From the NCBI RefSeq assembly GCF_012275535.1, contig NZ_JAAVTK010000002.1, forward strand, positions 436,208-500,207: DNA of 64,000 bases. The letters are read 5' to 3'. Under the pieces are notes generated by a model. The model saw only the letters and a list, made by a program, of their open reading frames with translations, made no database searches and had not been told where the DNA came from. Every line of letters begins with the position of its first letter. Position 1 is the stretch's first letter. The DNA comes from Hymenobacter artigasi (GTDB lineage Bacteria > Bacteroidota > Bacteroidia > Cytophagales > Hymenobacteraceae). Shown here piece after piece: positions 52,417 to 61,822 of the stretch. Both the position numbers and the translations under genes were made by a program.

Positions 52417-52465
52417 CAGCTTTTTTATCTTGTCTGCCTACACTTAAAAAGCGAAGTATATGCCG

Positions 52466-54010
52466 CTAAGCTTTTTCGGGCAGATAAGTGGCATCGGGGT
52501 AATTTCCAAGCACAGGCTGACTGGCCGGACCGTTGGTTACGGCTTCCACCAGTAGCTTACCTCCCACAAATGCGCCTTTCCAGGATTCACCCAAACCACC
52601 GAAGACTTCCTCACGGTCACCGCGCGAGCGCAGCTTGTTTACGCCCACTTTGAAGGAGCGTATTTCGCGGGCCGTGCGGCGGGCCAGCTCTTCATTGTCG
52701 GAGGCAATGGCAGCCACCAAGGCACCATTCGAGATGTTCATTTCTCCTACAAGCTCCTCCATCCGGTCGACCAGCACGATGCTGTCGATGGGACCAAAAG
52801 GCTCCTTGAAGTACAGCTCGCTCTGCCGGGGCAGGTTCACCAGCGCGCGGGGCATGGCATAGGCCGACCGGTTCTGACCGGGTAGGAAGAGGCTGTCGTC
52901 GAATTTACCCTCGTAAATGGGCGTAGCACCCGTTTTGAGGGCGTCCGCATAGAGACGGTCGAGGTCCTGAGCCTGTGCCGCGTTGATAACCGGACCAAAG
53001 GCGAGGTCCGGTAGCTTATCACCCGCATTGTCCACCAAAGTTGGGTTGCCCACCTTCAGGTTGCGTACGGCCTCAGTATACGTTTCCAGAAACTGAGGAA
53101 ATAGCCGGCGCTCCACTACGAACCGCACATAGGCGGTGCAGCGCTGCTTGCCGTAGTCGTAGCCCTTTTTGAGCTGGTCGGCCAAGGCATTCCAGTCACT
53201 GTAGTCCCAGATGCCGTAAGCATTGACGCCTTCCATTTCGAGCATGTAGCGCTTGTCAGTAGTAGAAAGCGCATCGGCAATGTTGCGGGCATTTTTGCGG
53301 CCACCCACAAAGCTGAGGCAATCGATGGCGGGGTGCTTCACCAACGCGTCGCTCAACTCGCCGCCGGCACCACTCACCAGCGTCACGGGCAGGCCGGCGC
53401 GGCGCACCAGGGCAAACGCCAGGCTCAGGGAAATGAAGCCACCGTCAGTAGGCGTTTTGGCGATAACTGAATTGCCGCACAGGGCTTGCACCAGCACGGC
53501 GTGGAGCAGCACCGACATGGGATAGTTCCAGGAGGCAATGTTGGATACCAAACCCAAGGGGGTGCGGCTGCCCAGCATCGAGTCGATGTTATCGACGTAC
53601 CATTGCGCCCCCTCTACGGCCCGGTCAATATCGGTGAAGCCCAGCTTGTAGGTTTTCCCGATTTCCCACATCAGCAGCTTGCCGATGAGTTCTACCTGCG
53701 GCCGCAACAGGTCGAGTGCGGCCTGCACCCTGGTCCGGCGCTCATCGTGGTTGGTAGCGGCCCAGGCGGAGGCTTCGTTCTTGGCGGCCACTACGGCGCA
53801 AACGGCCGCCTCCTGGTTCAGCATGGGCAGGCTGCCCAGCACAGTCCCATCAATGGGCGAACGAAACTCGCGGGGCCGGCCGGGCTCCTGCCAACGCCCT
53901 TCCATCATATTAAGGAAACCACCCTCGGCAGTGAATATTTCCGGAGTCACCTGCTTTACCTGAGCCAGCAGGGTGGCGTATTCTACCTGGGGAGATATGA
54001 TTTTAGGCAT
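52466..54010 (-). CDS. Aldehyde dehydrogenase-family protein inserted in the spc cluster
   Basis: A 514-residue NAD(P)-dependent dehydrogenase of the ALDH superfamily. The catalytic cysteine is Cys291 in GKQRCTAYVRF, the asparagine is in ASWNYP (Asn163), and the cofactor lysine is in VIAKTPTD (Lys185). The usual ELGGK glutamate motif is changed to EMEGV (Glu258). The substrate cannot be given. It stands between rpsN and rpsH on the same strand, with its own terminator, so it is an inserted unit. Base composition is similar to its neighbours. Confidence 0.88.
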   Translation of the reverse strand: MPKIISPQVEYATLLAQVKQVTPEIFTAEGGFLNMMEGRWQEPGRPREFRSPIDGTVLGSLPMLNQEAAVCAVVAAKNEASAWAATNHDERRTRVQAALDLLRPQVELIGKLLMWEIGKTYKLGFTDIDRAVEGAQWYVDNIDSMLGSRTPLGLVSNIASWNYPMSVLLHAVLVQALCGNSVIAKTPTDGGFISLSLAFALVRRAGLPVTLVSGAGGELSDALVKHPAIDCLSFVGGRKNARNIADALSTTDKRYMLEMEGVNAYGIWDYSDWNALADQLKKGYDYGKQRCTAYVRFVVERRLFPQFLETYTEAVRNLKVGNPTLVDNAGDKLPDLAFGPVINAAQAQDLDRLYADALKTGATPIYEGKFDDSLFLPGQNRSAYAMPRALVNLPRQSELYFKEPFGPIDSIVLVDRMEELVGEMNISNGALVAAIASDNEELARRTAREIRSFKVGVNKLRSRGDREEVFGGLGESWKGAFVGGKLLVEAVTNGPASQPVLGNYPDATYLPEKA

Positions 54011-54393
54011 GGACTATGTACTGATTTGCAAACGAATGATTAGGTGAGTGATGAATACTGACATCAAGCACGAGTTTAACAAATTGTTTTCCAGCGATAA
54101 CTACCCATGTGCATCCACATAACACAATGAAAGCTATTGTCCTGCAAATTTCACGACACCGCCAGTTTAGATTATCCTCTTTATACGCGGTATTGAGCAC
54201 ACTTCTCCGTCTTGCCAGCGACCTCGTGATTGGATACTGCAGGTTGAGCTTTTTCGCAAACGCGAAGTAGCCACCAGTTAGCTAGCCCCCTCCACCACCC
54301 GCCCGGCGCGCATCTGAAGAAACTTGTAGGGGCGGCAGGCTCAACTGATGATTAGGCTGAATAATCTTTTGCTATACTACTATGCACCATCAG
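54011..54393. other. AT-rich intergenic region in the insertion
   Basis: A 383-base spacer, AT-rich for most of its length, with a GC-rich patch near 54,285-54,320. I see no consensus promoter for the aldehyde dehydrogenase gene and no long open frame with coding bias. It may be the remnant of inserted DNA. Confidence 0.45.
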
Positions 54394-54810
54394 TTACTTA
54401 ACAGGCCACTCACCAATCGGGTCAGTATTAAAACCTATAGATTGATTATCTGAATCTTCTTTGTAGAATCTCTTATAACAATCCTCGCATTCCGTAAAAT
54501 TGTGTAACGGTAGAATCACATCGCCACATATCCTGCAGATATCTCCTCTATCCCAGTCATCACATATTTCTAAGTCGCTTAACACGAAATAGTCTGCCCC
54601 TGCTCCCAGGGTATCAGTACAAGCAACTAAGATATCCTTATTGGTACATCCCCAGCCGCGCAGGTATTCCCAACTGTTTATAAATAAGTAATTCTGATTT
54701 TTCGCTAATGCCCTTTTGACAACTATTGTAGTTGATGCATCATCACCCCCAGATGTTCGAGATGGAATTTTTACAATAGCTCCAGGAAATAGGTTTGCGT
54801 CATCTCGCAT
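54394..54810 (-). CDS. Hypothetical protein with a CxxC...CxxC zinc ribbon
   Basis: A 138-residue protein, no family recognised. The C-terminal half has CRIC (Cys92/95) and CEDC (Cys108/111), twelve residues apart, which suggests a zinc ribbon. Codon use is clearly more AT-rich than the ribosomal genes, so it has probably been acquired. It sits between the terminator after rpsN and the aldehyde dehydrogenase gene. Confidence 0.65.
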   Translation of the reverse strand: MRDDANLFPGAIVKIPSRTSGGDDASTTIVVKRALAKNQNYLFINSWEYLRGWGCTNKDILVACTDTLGAGADYFVLSDLEICDDWDRGDICRICGDVILPLHNFTECEDCYKRFYKEDSDNQSIGFNTDPIGEWPVK

Positions 54811-54876
54811 AATGAATTGTTTTTTGGCTCTCCATAAAACTATACCAATATTGATTCATAATAATACGGTCACTGT

Positions 54877-54915
54877 CAAAAAAATAGCCGCCCCAACCAA
54901 AGTTGAGACGGCTAT
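54877..54915 (-). terminator. Terminator after rpsN
   Basis: On the minus strand GATAGCCGTCTCAAC / GTTGGGGCGGCTATT pairs with two G-U wobbles, then seven T residues, 30 bases after the rpsN stop. It ends the rplC-rpsN block. Confidence 0.85.
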
Positions 54916-54947
54916 CAAACTATTAAGCGAAAAGCCTAAACCGGATA

Positions 54948-55217
54948 CTACCAGCTCGACTTGGTCACACCGGGGATTTTACCGGCGAGAGCCATTTCGC
55001 GGAAACGCACGCGGCTGATGCCAAACTTGCGCATGTAGCCGCGGGGGCGGCCGTCAATCATGTCGCGGTTGTGCAGGCGCACGGGCGAAGCGTTCTTGGG
55101 CAGCTTGTCGAGACCTTCGTAGTCGCCGGCAGCTTTCAGAGCCTTGCGCTTCTCAGCGTAGCGGGCCACGGTGGCAATGCGCTTGCGCTCCCGTGCTTTG
55201 ATGGATTCTTTAGCCAT
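54948..55217 (-). CDS. rpsN: 30S ribosomal protein S14 (zinc-free form)
   Basis: An 89-residue S14 with no zinc CxxC motifs, the long C-minus form. The C-terminal [21 protein letters not shown] is typical. It is followed by a terminator and not by rpsH. Confidence 0.98.
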   Translation of the reverse strand: MAKESIKARERKRIATVARYAEKRKALKAAGDYEGLDKLPKNASPVRLHNRDMIDGRPRGYMRKFGISRVRFREMALAGKIPGVTKSSW

Positions 55218-55229
55218 AAGAGGTAGGGA

Positions 55230-55784
55230 TTAAGCGTCTTTTTTAGCGTTGGCGAAAGGCATACCGAAAGCTTTCAGCAATTCGTAGCTCTGCTCATCGT
55301 TCTCAGCATTGGTCACGAACGTGATGTCCATGCCCGAGATGCCTTTGATTTTGTCAATCGAGATTTCGGGGAAGATGATTTGCTCCTTCACGCCGAGCGT
55401 GTAGTTGCCACGACCATCGAAACCTTTGTCGTTGATGCCTTTGAAGTCACGTACGCGGGGCAGGGCTACCGTCAGGAGACGGTCCATGAACTCGTACATT
55501 TTCTCGCCGCGCAGTGTCACTTTAGCACCGATAGGCATGCCTTCGCGTAGCTTAAAGTTCGACACCGATTTCTTAGCGATGGTAGCAATGGCTTTCTGAC
55601 CGGTGATAACCGTCAGCTCTTCCACGCCGTTGTCGACCAATTTCTTATCGGCTACCGCCGCGCCAATGCCGCGATTGATGCAGATTTTGGTGACACGGGG
55701 TACCTGCATGATGCTCTTAAACTGGAATTTCTCCTGGAGCGCGGGTACGATGTCTTTTTTATAAATGTCTTTGAGACGGGCCAT
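55230..55784 (-). CDS. rplE: 50S ribosomal protein L5
   Basis: A 184-residue L5 ([17 protein letters not shown]) with the signature [21 protein letters not shown]. Between rplX and rpsN. Confidence 0.98.
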   Translation of the reverse strand: MARLKDIYKKDIVPALQEKFQFKSIMQVPRVTKICINRGIGAAVADKKLVDNGVEELTVITGQKAIATIAKKSVSNFKLREGMPIGAKVTLRGEKMYEFMDRLLTVALPRVRDFKGINDKGFDGRGNYTLGVKEQIIFPEISIDKIKGISGMDITFVTNAENDEQSYELLKAFGMPFANAKKDA

Positions 55785-55799
55785 GATGCGGGGGGCTGC

Positions 55800-56144
55800 T
55801 TAAGCCGTTTTGGCAGTGGCACGCTTGGCTTTAGCAGGAGCAGCAGCCGGAGCTGCGTCAGCTGCGGCGCCTTTACGCACCCGCTCACCAGTGGTGGGGT
55901 TAATAGCCTGCACGTTGCTCACGTGCATGGGCGCCTCCATCTTGGTGATGCCGCCCTGGGGCGATTTGGCGCTCGGCTTGTTGTGTTTCGTCACCAAGTT
56001 CAACCCCTCAACGGTTACGCGCTGGGTTACCCGGTTTACCGACACGATTTTGCCGGTTTTGCCCTTTTCGTCGCCAGCAATCACCTTCACGGTATCGCCC
56101 GACTTTACGTGCAGCTGCACGGGGTCTGCTTTTCTGATAGCCAT
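55800..56144 (-). CDS. rplX: 50S ribosomal protein L24 with Ala/Lys tail
   Basis: A 114-residue L24. The KOW motif region is VKSGDTVKVIAGDEKGKTGKI cut at 20 residues. A C-terminal Ala/Pro/Lys tail (about residues 88-114) is added to the core. Confidence 0.97.
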   Translation of the reverse strand: MAIRKADPVQLHVKSGDTVKVIAGDEKGKTGKIVSVNRVTQRVTVEGLNLVTKHNKPSAKSPQGGITKMEAPMHVSNVQAINPTTGERVRKGAAADAAPAAAPAKAKRATAKTA

Positions 56145-56147
56145 GAT

Positions 56148-56516
56148 TTAGAGTACTTCGGGTGCTAGGGATACGATTTTCATGAACTGACGCTCACGCA
56201 GCTCACGGGCCACTGGGCCGAAGATGCGCGTGCCGCGGGGCTCGTCGTTGTTGTTGAGCAACACAGCAGCGTTATCGTCGAAGCGAATGTACGAACCGTC
56301 TTTACGGCGCACTTCCTTCTTCACACGCACTACTACGGCCTTGCTCACGGTGCCTTTCTTAGCGTTGCCCGAAGGGATAGCCGACTTGATGGCTACCACA
56401 ATCTTGTCGCCAACGCTGGCGTATTTCTTGCCCGTGCCACCCAAAACGCGGATGCAGAGGACTTCCTTGGCGCCGCTATTGTCGGCCACCGTCAGGCGGG
56501 ATTCTTGCTGTATCAT
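56148..56516 (-). CDS. rplN: 50S ribosomal protein L14
   Basis: A 122-residue L14 ([20 protein letters not shown]), standard length. Confidence 0.98.
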   Translation of the reverse strand: MIQQESRLTVADNSGAKEVLCIRVLGGTGKKYASVGDKIVVAIKSAIPSGNAKKGTVSKAVVVRVKKEVRRKDGSYIRFDDNAAVLLNNNDEPRGTRIFGPVARELRERQFMKIVSLAPEVL

Positions 56517-56525
56517 CGAATTAGA

Positions 56526-56825
56526 TTATTTAGCGCGTTCAATAATTTCCACCAGGCGCCACCGCTTGGTTTTGCTCAGCGGGCGGGTGCTCATGATGAG
56601 AACCGTATCGCCTTCGCCGCACTCGTTTTTCTCGTCGTGGGCGTGGAATTTCGTGGTTTTGGTCACGAACTTGCCGTACTTAGGGTGCTTCTGTTTCTGC
56701 ACCACAGCCACGGTGATGGACTTATCCATCTTGCTGCTCGTCACCTTGCCGGTGATTTCTTTGCGCATGTTGCGCGAAGCTTCATCAGCAGCGGTTTGGT
56801 CTTGGGTTGTTACGTCGGTTGCCAT
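56526..56825 (-). CDS. rpsQ: 30S ribosomal protein S17 with N-terminal extension
   Basis: A 99-residue S17, longer than the usual 80-85 because of an acidic/Thr-rich N-terminal extension (residues 1-18). The core starts [19 protein letters not shown]. Confidence 0.96.
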   Translation of the reverse strand: MATDVTTQDQTAADEASRNMRKEITGKVTSSKMDKSITVAVVQKQKHPKYGKFVTKTTKFHAHDEKNECGEGDTVLIMSTRPLSKTKRWRLVEIIERAK

Positions 56826-56830
56826 CGGAA

Positions 56831-57043
56831 TTAAGCGGGGTTAGAGGCCTGCTCGTTGTTCCGACGAGTCTGCTCGGTGAGCAAGCGGGCGACGTTTTTA
56901 CGGTTGGCCTTGAGGCGGGCCGGGTTTTCCAGGGGCGAAATCGCATGAGCGAAACGCAGCTGCTGGCCCGTAGCCTGCTCGGTTTTGATTTGCTCTTTCA
57001 GCGCGTCGGCGGAAAGGCCTTTGTTATCGGTCTTGTTCTTCAT
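56831..57043 (-). CDS. rpmC: 50S ribosomal protein L29
   Basis: A 70-residue L29: [20 protein letters not shown] and [18 protein letters not shown]. Between rplP and rpsQ. Confidence 0.96.
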   Translation of the reverse strand: MKNKTDNKGLSADALKEQIKTEQATGQQLRFAHAISPLENPARLKANRKNVARLLTEQTRRNNEQASNPA

Positions 57044-57046
57044 GAC

Positions 57047-57472
57047 TTAAGCGGCGTCCGTGTAGTCGCGGCGAACCACGAATGAAGTACGAACCGGCAG
57101 CTTCTGAGCCGCCAGACGGAGCGACTCTTTGGCTACTTCCAGCGATACGCCGTCCGACTCGAACATGATTTGACCCGGCTTCACGCAGGCTACCCAGTAC
57201 TCGGGTGAGCCTTTGCCCTTACCCATCCGCACTTCAGCAGGCTTCTTGGTAATAGGTTTGTCGGGGAAAATGCGAATCCATACTTGCCCTTCGCGTTTCA
57301 TGGCGCGGGTCATGGCGATACGAGCAGCCTCAATTTGGCGAGCCGTAATCCAAGACACTTCCAGCGACTTGATAGCGAACGAACCGAAGTCGATGGAGCT
57401 GCCGCGGTAGGCCAGGCCAGTCACGCGACCCTTTTGCATCTTGCGATACTTGGTCCTTTTCGGTTGTAACAT
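57047..57472 (-). CDS. rplP: 50S ribosomal protein L16
   Basis: A 141-residue L16 ([17 protein letters not shown]) with [20 protein letters not shown]. Confidence 0.98.
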   Translation of the reverse strand: MLQPKRTKYRKMQKGRVTGLAYRGSSIDFGSFAIKSLEVSWITARQIEAARIAMTRAMKREGQVWIRIFPDKPITKKPAEVRMGKGKGSPEYWVACVKPGQIMFESDGVSLEVAKESLRLAAQKLPVRTSFVVRRDYTDAA

Positions 57473-57576
57473 TTGATTTTAATAAAAGAGATTTTCTAAA
57501 AGGAATTGAGCGAACAGTCGAACATTTCGCTTCGTTCACCAAGTTGGCAAACGAAGCGAAATGCGCTTGACTTATT

Positions 57577-58467
57577 CTAGCGACGTGGGCCGCGAGCGGC
57601 ACCACCGGCAGCACCACCACCTTGGGCGGGGCCGTTGCGGCGGGGACCGGCGTTGTCGCCGCGAGGAGCACCACCGCCGGCGTTGCTGCCACGGTCGTTG
57701 CCACCACGGCCACCAGCACCACCGTCACGACGCGGGCCGCGGTCGCCTTCACGACGCTCGCCACGGGGGCCACGGTCGTCACGACGTCCACCGGCATCGC
57801 CACCGGGGTTGGTGAGCTGCTGGTTGGGCGAGAGGTCGGGCTTGCCGAACACCTCACCACGCATTACCCACACCTTGATGCCGATTTTGCCATATACGGT
57901 CTGAGCTTCCGACAAAGCGTAGTCGATATCAGCGCGCAGCGTGTGCAGCGGCGTACGACCTTCTTTGTACTGCTCCGAACGGGCAATTTCAGCACCGCCA
58001 AGACGGCCACCGCACTGAATCTTGATGCCTTCGGCACCAACACGCATTGCAGCCTGAATCGACATCTTCATGGCGCGACGGAAGGAGATACGAGCGGCCA
58101 GCTGCTGGGCGATGCTCTCGCCTACCAGTTTGGCATCCAACTCCGGACGCTTAATTTCGAAGATGTTGATTTGAACGTCTTTGCTGGTGATTTGCTTCAG
58201 CTCGTCCTTAATCTTATCAACCTCCTGGCCGCCTTTGCCAATCACCACACCCGGACGGGCCGTGTTGATGGTGATGGTGATGCGCTTCAGGGTGCGCTCA
58301 ATCACAATGCGGCTGATGCCACCTTTCTGAATGCGTGCATTGATGTACTTGCGGATTTTCTCGTCCTCCACCAATTTCTCGGCGAAGTCCTTGCCGCCGT
58401 ACCAGTTCGAGTCCCAGCCTTTGATGACTCCCAAGCGGAAGCCAACCGGATTTACTTTCTGTCCCAT
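57577..58467 (-). CDS. rpsC: 30S ribosomal protein S3 with an RGG-like tail
   Basis: Residues 1-210 are a normal S3 with KH domain ([13 protein letters not shown]). An 86-residue tail follows, made of Gly, Arg, Asp, Asn and Pro with many GR/RG pairs and no predicted fold. S3 is about 210-230 residues in most bacteria. RGG-like tails bind RNA non-specifically in other proteins. Standard place between rplV and rplP. Confidence 0.97.
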   Translation of the reverse strand: MGQKVNPVGFRLGVIKGWDSNWYGGKDFAEKLVEDEKIRKYINARIQKGGISRIVIERTLKRITITINTARPGVVIGKGGQEVDKIKDELKQITSKDVQINIFEIKRPELDAKLVGESIAQQLAARISFRRAMKMSIQAAMRVGAEGIKIQCGGRLGGAEIARSEQYKEGRTPLHTLRADIDYALSEAQTVYGKIGIKVWVMRGEVFGKPDLSPNQQLTNPGGDAGGRRDDRGPRGERREGDRGPRRDGGAGGRGGNDRGSNAGGGAPRGDNAGPRRNGPAQGGGAAGGAARGPRR

Positions 58468-58473
58468 ATTAAA

Positions 58474-58920
58474 TTAGGATTTGGCGTCGGCCTTAGGGTT
58501 ATCGGTAGTACCAACTTGCTTAGCGTGCTCGGTGGTGTTTTCAGCTTGCGCACGAGCAGCTTTCGAACCGGCTTTCTCCACTTTCGTGTCGATTTTCAGG
58601 GTCACGTGGTTGCTGCGCTTGCGGATGCGGTGGCCACGGCCCTGGGGGGCGGGGCGCAGGCGCTTCAGCTGGCGTCCTTCGTCCACGAAGATTTCGCTGA
58701 TGTAGAGGTTTGCGTCCTCAATCCGCTCTTCTTCGTTGTGCTGCTGCCAGTTGGCCAAGGCCGAAAGGAGCAGTTTCTCAATCTTCTCGGCGCCGATGTT
58801 GGCTTCGAAGCGCAACAGGCCGAGGGCCTGGGTCACTTTCTTGCCGCGCACGAGGTCGGCCACCAGTCGCATCTTACGAGGCGAGGTCGGCACATTGCGG
58901 AGTTTTGCTACTGCTTCCAT
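58474..58920 (-). CDS. rplV: 50S ribosomal protein L22
   Basis: A 148-residue L22 starting [20 protein letters not shown] at 58920; an open frame upstream overlaps rpsS and is rejected. The hairpin region is [19 protein letters not shown] 30-residue polar C-terminal tail is added. Confidence 0.97.
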   Translation of the reverse strand: MEAVAKLRNVPTSPRKMRLVADLVRGKKVTQALGLLRFEANIGAEKIEKLLLSALANWQQHNEEERIEDANLYISEIFVDEGRQLKRLRPAPQGRGHRIRKRSNHVTLKIDTKVEKAGSKAARAQAENTTEHAKQVGTTDNPKADAKS

Positions 58921-58921
58921 C

Positions 58922-59200
58922 TTAGCGCTTGCCTTTATCTTTTTTGGCGACGTGACCACGGAAGTTACGCGTCGGGGCAAATTCGCCCAACTTGTGTCCT
59001 ACCATGTTCTCGGTCACATACACCGGGATGAACTTATTGCCGTTGTGAACAGCGAATGTGTGGCCAACGAAATCGGGGGAAATCATCGAGCGGCGCGACC
59101 AAGTCTTTACCACTGATTTTTTACCGGCCGTTTCGAGTGCCGTGACTTTCTTTTCCAGCCGGAAGTCAATGTACGGCCCTTTTTTGAGTGAACGTGCCAT
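58922..59200 (-). CDS. rpsS: 30S ribosomal protein S19
   Basis: A 92-residue S19 ([19 protein letters not shown]), standard. One base separates its stop from the rplV start. Confidence 0.98.
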   Translation of the reverse strand: MARSLKKGPYIDFRLEKKVTALETAGKKSVVKTWSRRSMISPDFVGHTFAVHNGNKFIPVYVTENMVGHKLGEFAPTRNFRGHVAKKDKGKR

Positions 59201-59203
59201 ATA

Positions 59204-60031
59204 TTACTTCTTGCCTTTGCGGCTCACAATCAGGTTCTCCGAATACTTGTTCTTGTTACGGGTCTTCTGGCCCTTAGCCAAAATGCCGTTACGGCTACGC
59301 GGGTGACCACCCGACGATTTGCCTTCGCCACCACCCATGGGGTGGTCGACAGGGTTCATAACCACGCCACGAACGCGGGGACGACGACCAGCCCACCGGT
59401 TCCGGCCAGCCTTACCCATCACGGTGTTCATGTGGTCTCCGTTCGATACCGTGCCGACCGTGGCCATGCAGGTAACGAGCACCATGCGCATCTCGCCGGA
59501 AGGCAATTTGAGCGTGGCGTACTTCTCTTCGCGGGCTACGATTTGGGCGTAGGTGCCGGCCGAGCGGGCCATGGCCGCACCCTGGCCGGGCTGCAATTCG
59601 ATGTTGTGGAGGATGGTACCGAGGGGAATCTCGCGCAGCGGCAAGGTATTGCCCACTTCGGGAGCCACACCGGGGCCCGATACAATCTTCGCACCTACCT
59701 GCATGCCGGCGGGAGCGATGATGTAACGTTTCTCGCCGTCAGCGTAGCTGAGCAGGGCGATGCGGGCGGTCCGGTTGGGGTCGTACTCGATGGTCTTCAC
59801 CGTGGCGGGCACACCGGCCTTGTCACGCTTGAAGTCCACAATACGGTACTGGGTTTTATGACCACCACCGATGTAGCGGTTGGACATTTTACCGGAAGAG
59901 TTCCGGCCACCCGATTTGGGGAGGGAAGTCATCAACGACTTCTCCGGGGTCGACGTCGTAATCTCGTCGAACACCGGCGCAACGCGGTGGCGTTGCCCTG
60001 GGGTTGTTGGTCTGAGTTTTTTAAGTGCCAT
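59204..60031 (-). CDS. rplB: 50S ribosomal protein L2
   Basis: A 275-residue L2 with the C-terminal signature [20 protein letters not shown], essential for peptidyl-transferase assembly. Confidence 0.98.
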   Translation of the reverse strand: MALKKLRPTTPGQRHRVAPVFDEITTSTPEKSLMTSLPKSGGRNSSGKMSNRYIGGGHKTQYRIVDFKRDKAGVPATVKTIEYDPNRTARIALLSYADGEKRYIIAPAGMQVGAKIVSGPGVAPEVGNTLPLREIPLGTILHNIELQPGQGAAMARSAGTYAQIVAREEKYATLKLPSGEMRMVLVTCMATVGTVSNGDHMNTVMGKAGRNRWAGRRPRVRGVVMNPVDHPMGGGEGKSSGGHPRSRNGILAKGQKTRNKNKYSENLIVSRKGKK

Positions 60032-60080
60032 TACTAGCTAGTTGTGCTTTTGCGGCGAGAGAATCTTTTGTTGGCGAAGC

Positions 60081-60368
60081 CTAGAGGTTGCTATAGAAGT
60101 CGATTACATCGCCTTCTTTCACGGTCACAATGGCTTTTTTGCCATTGGAACGACGGCCGGAAACCTGGCCGCCTTTGGTACCTTTCGATTTGATTTTGCC
60201 AATGGTGCGCATCGTGTTGATGTCGGTTACCGTCACGCCGTACAGCGTTTCGATGTCCTTCTTGATTTGCACTTTGTTGGCGGTGCGCTCCACTTCGAAG
60301 GTGTAGCGACCTTTCTCGTTGAGGCCGGTGGCCTTTTCGGTAATGATGGGGCGTTTCAGCGTGCTCAT
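60081..60368 (-). CDS. rplW: 50S ribosomal protein L23
   Basis: A 95-residue L23 (MSTLKRPIITEKATGLNEKG). The start overlaps the rplD stop by one base (TAATG), so the two are coupled. Confidence 0.98.
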   Translation of the reverse strand: MSTLKRPIITEKATGLNEKGRYTFEVERTANKVQIKKDIETLYGVTVTDINTMRTIGKIKSKGTKGGQVSGRRSNGKKAIVTVKEGDVIDFYSNL

Positions 60369-61006
60369 TATTCGGCGGTGCTATAGAGTTCAACCAATGA
60401 AGCCATGCCGTCTTCTGAAATCAGGAGCGTGTCCGTGTTCAGCAGGTCGTGGGTGTTGAGGCCGATGGGCGTCGACACTTTCACTTTCTGCAGGTTGCGG
60501 GCGCTCAGGAGCACGTTTTTGTTGACCTCACCGGTCACGAGCATGGTCTTTTTGCCAGTGTTCAGCTTGAGGCCGTCCATGATGGCAACGAAGTCCTTGG
60601 TGCGGGGAGCAGTCATGGCAATGTTCTCCACGATGGAGATTTTGCCATCCTTCGCCAGGCTCGACAAAGCCGAGAGGCGTGCTACGCGCTTGGTCTTCTT
60701 GTTCAGCTTGAAGCCGTAGTCGCGGGGCTGGGGACCGAACATGCGGCCACCACCAACGAACACACCCGACTTCATGCTGCCGGCTCGGGCGCCGCCCGTA
60801 CCTTTTTGCTTCTTGAGCTTCTTCGTGGTGCCGTGCACCTCGTTGCGCTGCTTGGACTTGTGCGTGCCCTGGCGCTGGTTGGCCAGGTACTGCTTCACGT
60901 CCAGGTACATCACGTGCTCGTTTACTTCGAGACCGAAGATGGCGTCAGACAGGGTCACCTTGCGGCCGGTGTCTTCGCCTTTGAGGCTATATACTGCGAG
61001 TTCCAT
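60368..61006 (-). CDS. rplD: 50S ribosomal protein L4
   Basis: A 212-residue L4 (MELAVYSLKGEDTGRKV) with the conserved KQKGTGGARAGSMKSGVFVG. In Escherichia coli L4 represses its own operon; whether that holds here is unknown. Confidence 0.98.
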   Translation of the reverse strand: MELAVYSLKGEDTGRKVTLSDAIFGLEVNEHVMYLDVKQYLANQRQGTHKSKQRNEVHGTTKKLKKQKGTGGARAGSMKSGVFVGGGRMFGPQPRDYGFKLNKKTKRVARLSALSSLAKDGKISIVENIAMTAPRTKDFVAIMDGLKLNTGKKTMLVTGEVNKNVLLSARNLQKVKVSTPIGLNTHDLLNTDTLLISEDGMASLVELYSTAE

Positions 61007-61014
61007 CGTATCGT

Positions 61015-61635
61015 CTATTTCTCGATTACCACGTAAGAATTCTTAGCACCGGGAATCGAGCCGCTCACCAGAATCAGGTTCTTGTCGCCTACTACGCGCA
61101 TCACCTTCAGGTTCTGCACTTTCACGCGGTCGTTGCCCATCCGGCCACCCATGCGCATTCCTTTGAATACGCGCGAAGGCCAGGAGCAGGCACCGATAGA
61201 ACCAGGGTGACGCAGGCGGTTGTGCTGACCGTGGGTCTGGCCACCAACACCCTGGAAGTTGTAACGCTTTACAACACCCTGGAAACCCTTGCCTTTGGAA
61301 GTACCAACCACGTCAACAAACTCGCCTTCCTCGAAGAGGGTAGCGTCGATGGTTGCGCCGGCGGCGTAGGTCGATTCGGCGTCGAGGCGGAATTCAACCA
61401 GTTTTTTCTTGGGGGTAGTACCGGCTTTAGCGAAGTGACCAGCCAATGCTTTGGTGGTGTTCTTCTCTTTTTTCTCGCCGTACCCAATTTGAATGGCGGT
61501 GTAACCGTCATTCGCGATAGTCTTAACCTGCGTCACTACGCACGGACCCGCTTCGATGAGCGTGCAGGGAATGTTTTTCCCATCCGGAGTGAAGAGGCTT
61601 GTCATACCGATTTTTTTACCGATGATGCCAGGCAT
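61015..61635 (-). CDS. rplC: 50S ribosomal protein L3
   Basis: A 206-residue L3 ([15 protein letters not shown]) with the tunnel-side [14 protein letters not shown]. First gene after the first break in the cluster, with its own promoter and a leader hairpin. Confidence 0.98.
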   Translation of the reverse strand: MPGIIGKKIGMTSLFTPDGKNIPCTLIEAGPCVVTQVKTIANDGYTAIQIGYGEKKEKNTTKALAGHFAKAGTTPKKKLVEFRLDAESTYAAGATIDATLFEEGEFVDVVGTSKGKGFQGVVKRYNFQGVGGQTHGQHNRLRHPGSIGACSWPSRVFKGMRMGGRMGNDRVKVQNLKVMRVVGDKNLILVSGSIPGAKNSYVVIEK

Positions 61636-61663
61636 TCTATTTGGTTATTAATGAACACTAAAA

Positions 61664-61686
61664 GAAAACGGCCGAGTGCCGTTTTC
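61664..61686 (-). promoter_or_regulatory. Leader hairpin of rplC
   Basis: On the minus strand GAAAACGGC / GCCGTTTTC is a 9-bp perfect stem with a 5-base loop followed by TTTT. It lies between the -7 element and the rplC ATG, so it would form within the first 30 bases of the mRNA. It could act as an attenuator or a protein-binding site. Confidence 0.5.
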
Positions 61687-61698
61687 GCTAAGGGAGTG

Positions 61699-61730
61699 CA
61701 AAGATAGGAAAAAAGACTGGGGCATCCCAA
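61699..61730 (-). promoter_or_regulatory. Promoter of the rplC-rpsN block
   Basis: TTG (61728-61730), 21 bases, TATCTTTG (61699-61706): an exact consensus match. The eleven bases after the TATC (TTTGCACTCC and one more) are almost the same as at the two rpsH promoters. Confidence 0.8.
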
Positions 61731-61822
61731 TGATGCAGAGAAATATTTTCGCAGTGAGGCTGTTAGCTCTTTTAGAGGGCCCCTCCCCTGCTCATTATTA
61801 TCCTTGCAGGGAATTGGGAATA

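Larger units (their letters stand above)
52097..52465 (-). promoter_or_regulatory. Rebuilt promoter region of the rpsH-rplQ block
   Basis: A 369-base spacer with three visible elements: the terminator of the aldehyde dehydrogenase gene (52379-52416), an outer promoter (52280-52310) and an inner promoter (52130-52160), all on the minus strand. Two similar segments (TTCGGAG-GCAAAG-TA) show that the promoter region is partly duplicated. No gene is seen. Confidence 0.75.

Noticed and set aside
54003-54200. 65-codon open frame between the aldehyde dehydrogenase and zinc-ribbon genes
   Set aside because: AT-rich, overlaps the dehydrogenase start, has no codon bias or domain; not supported as a gene.
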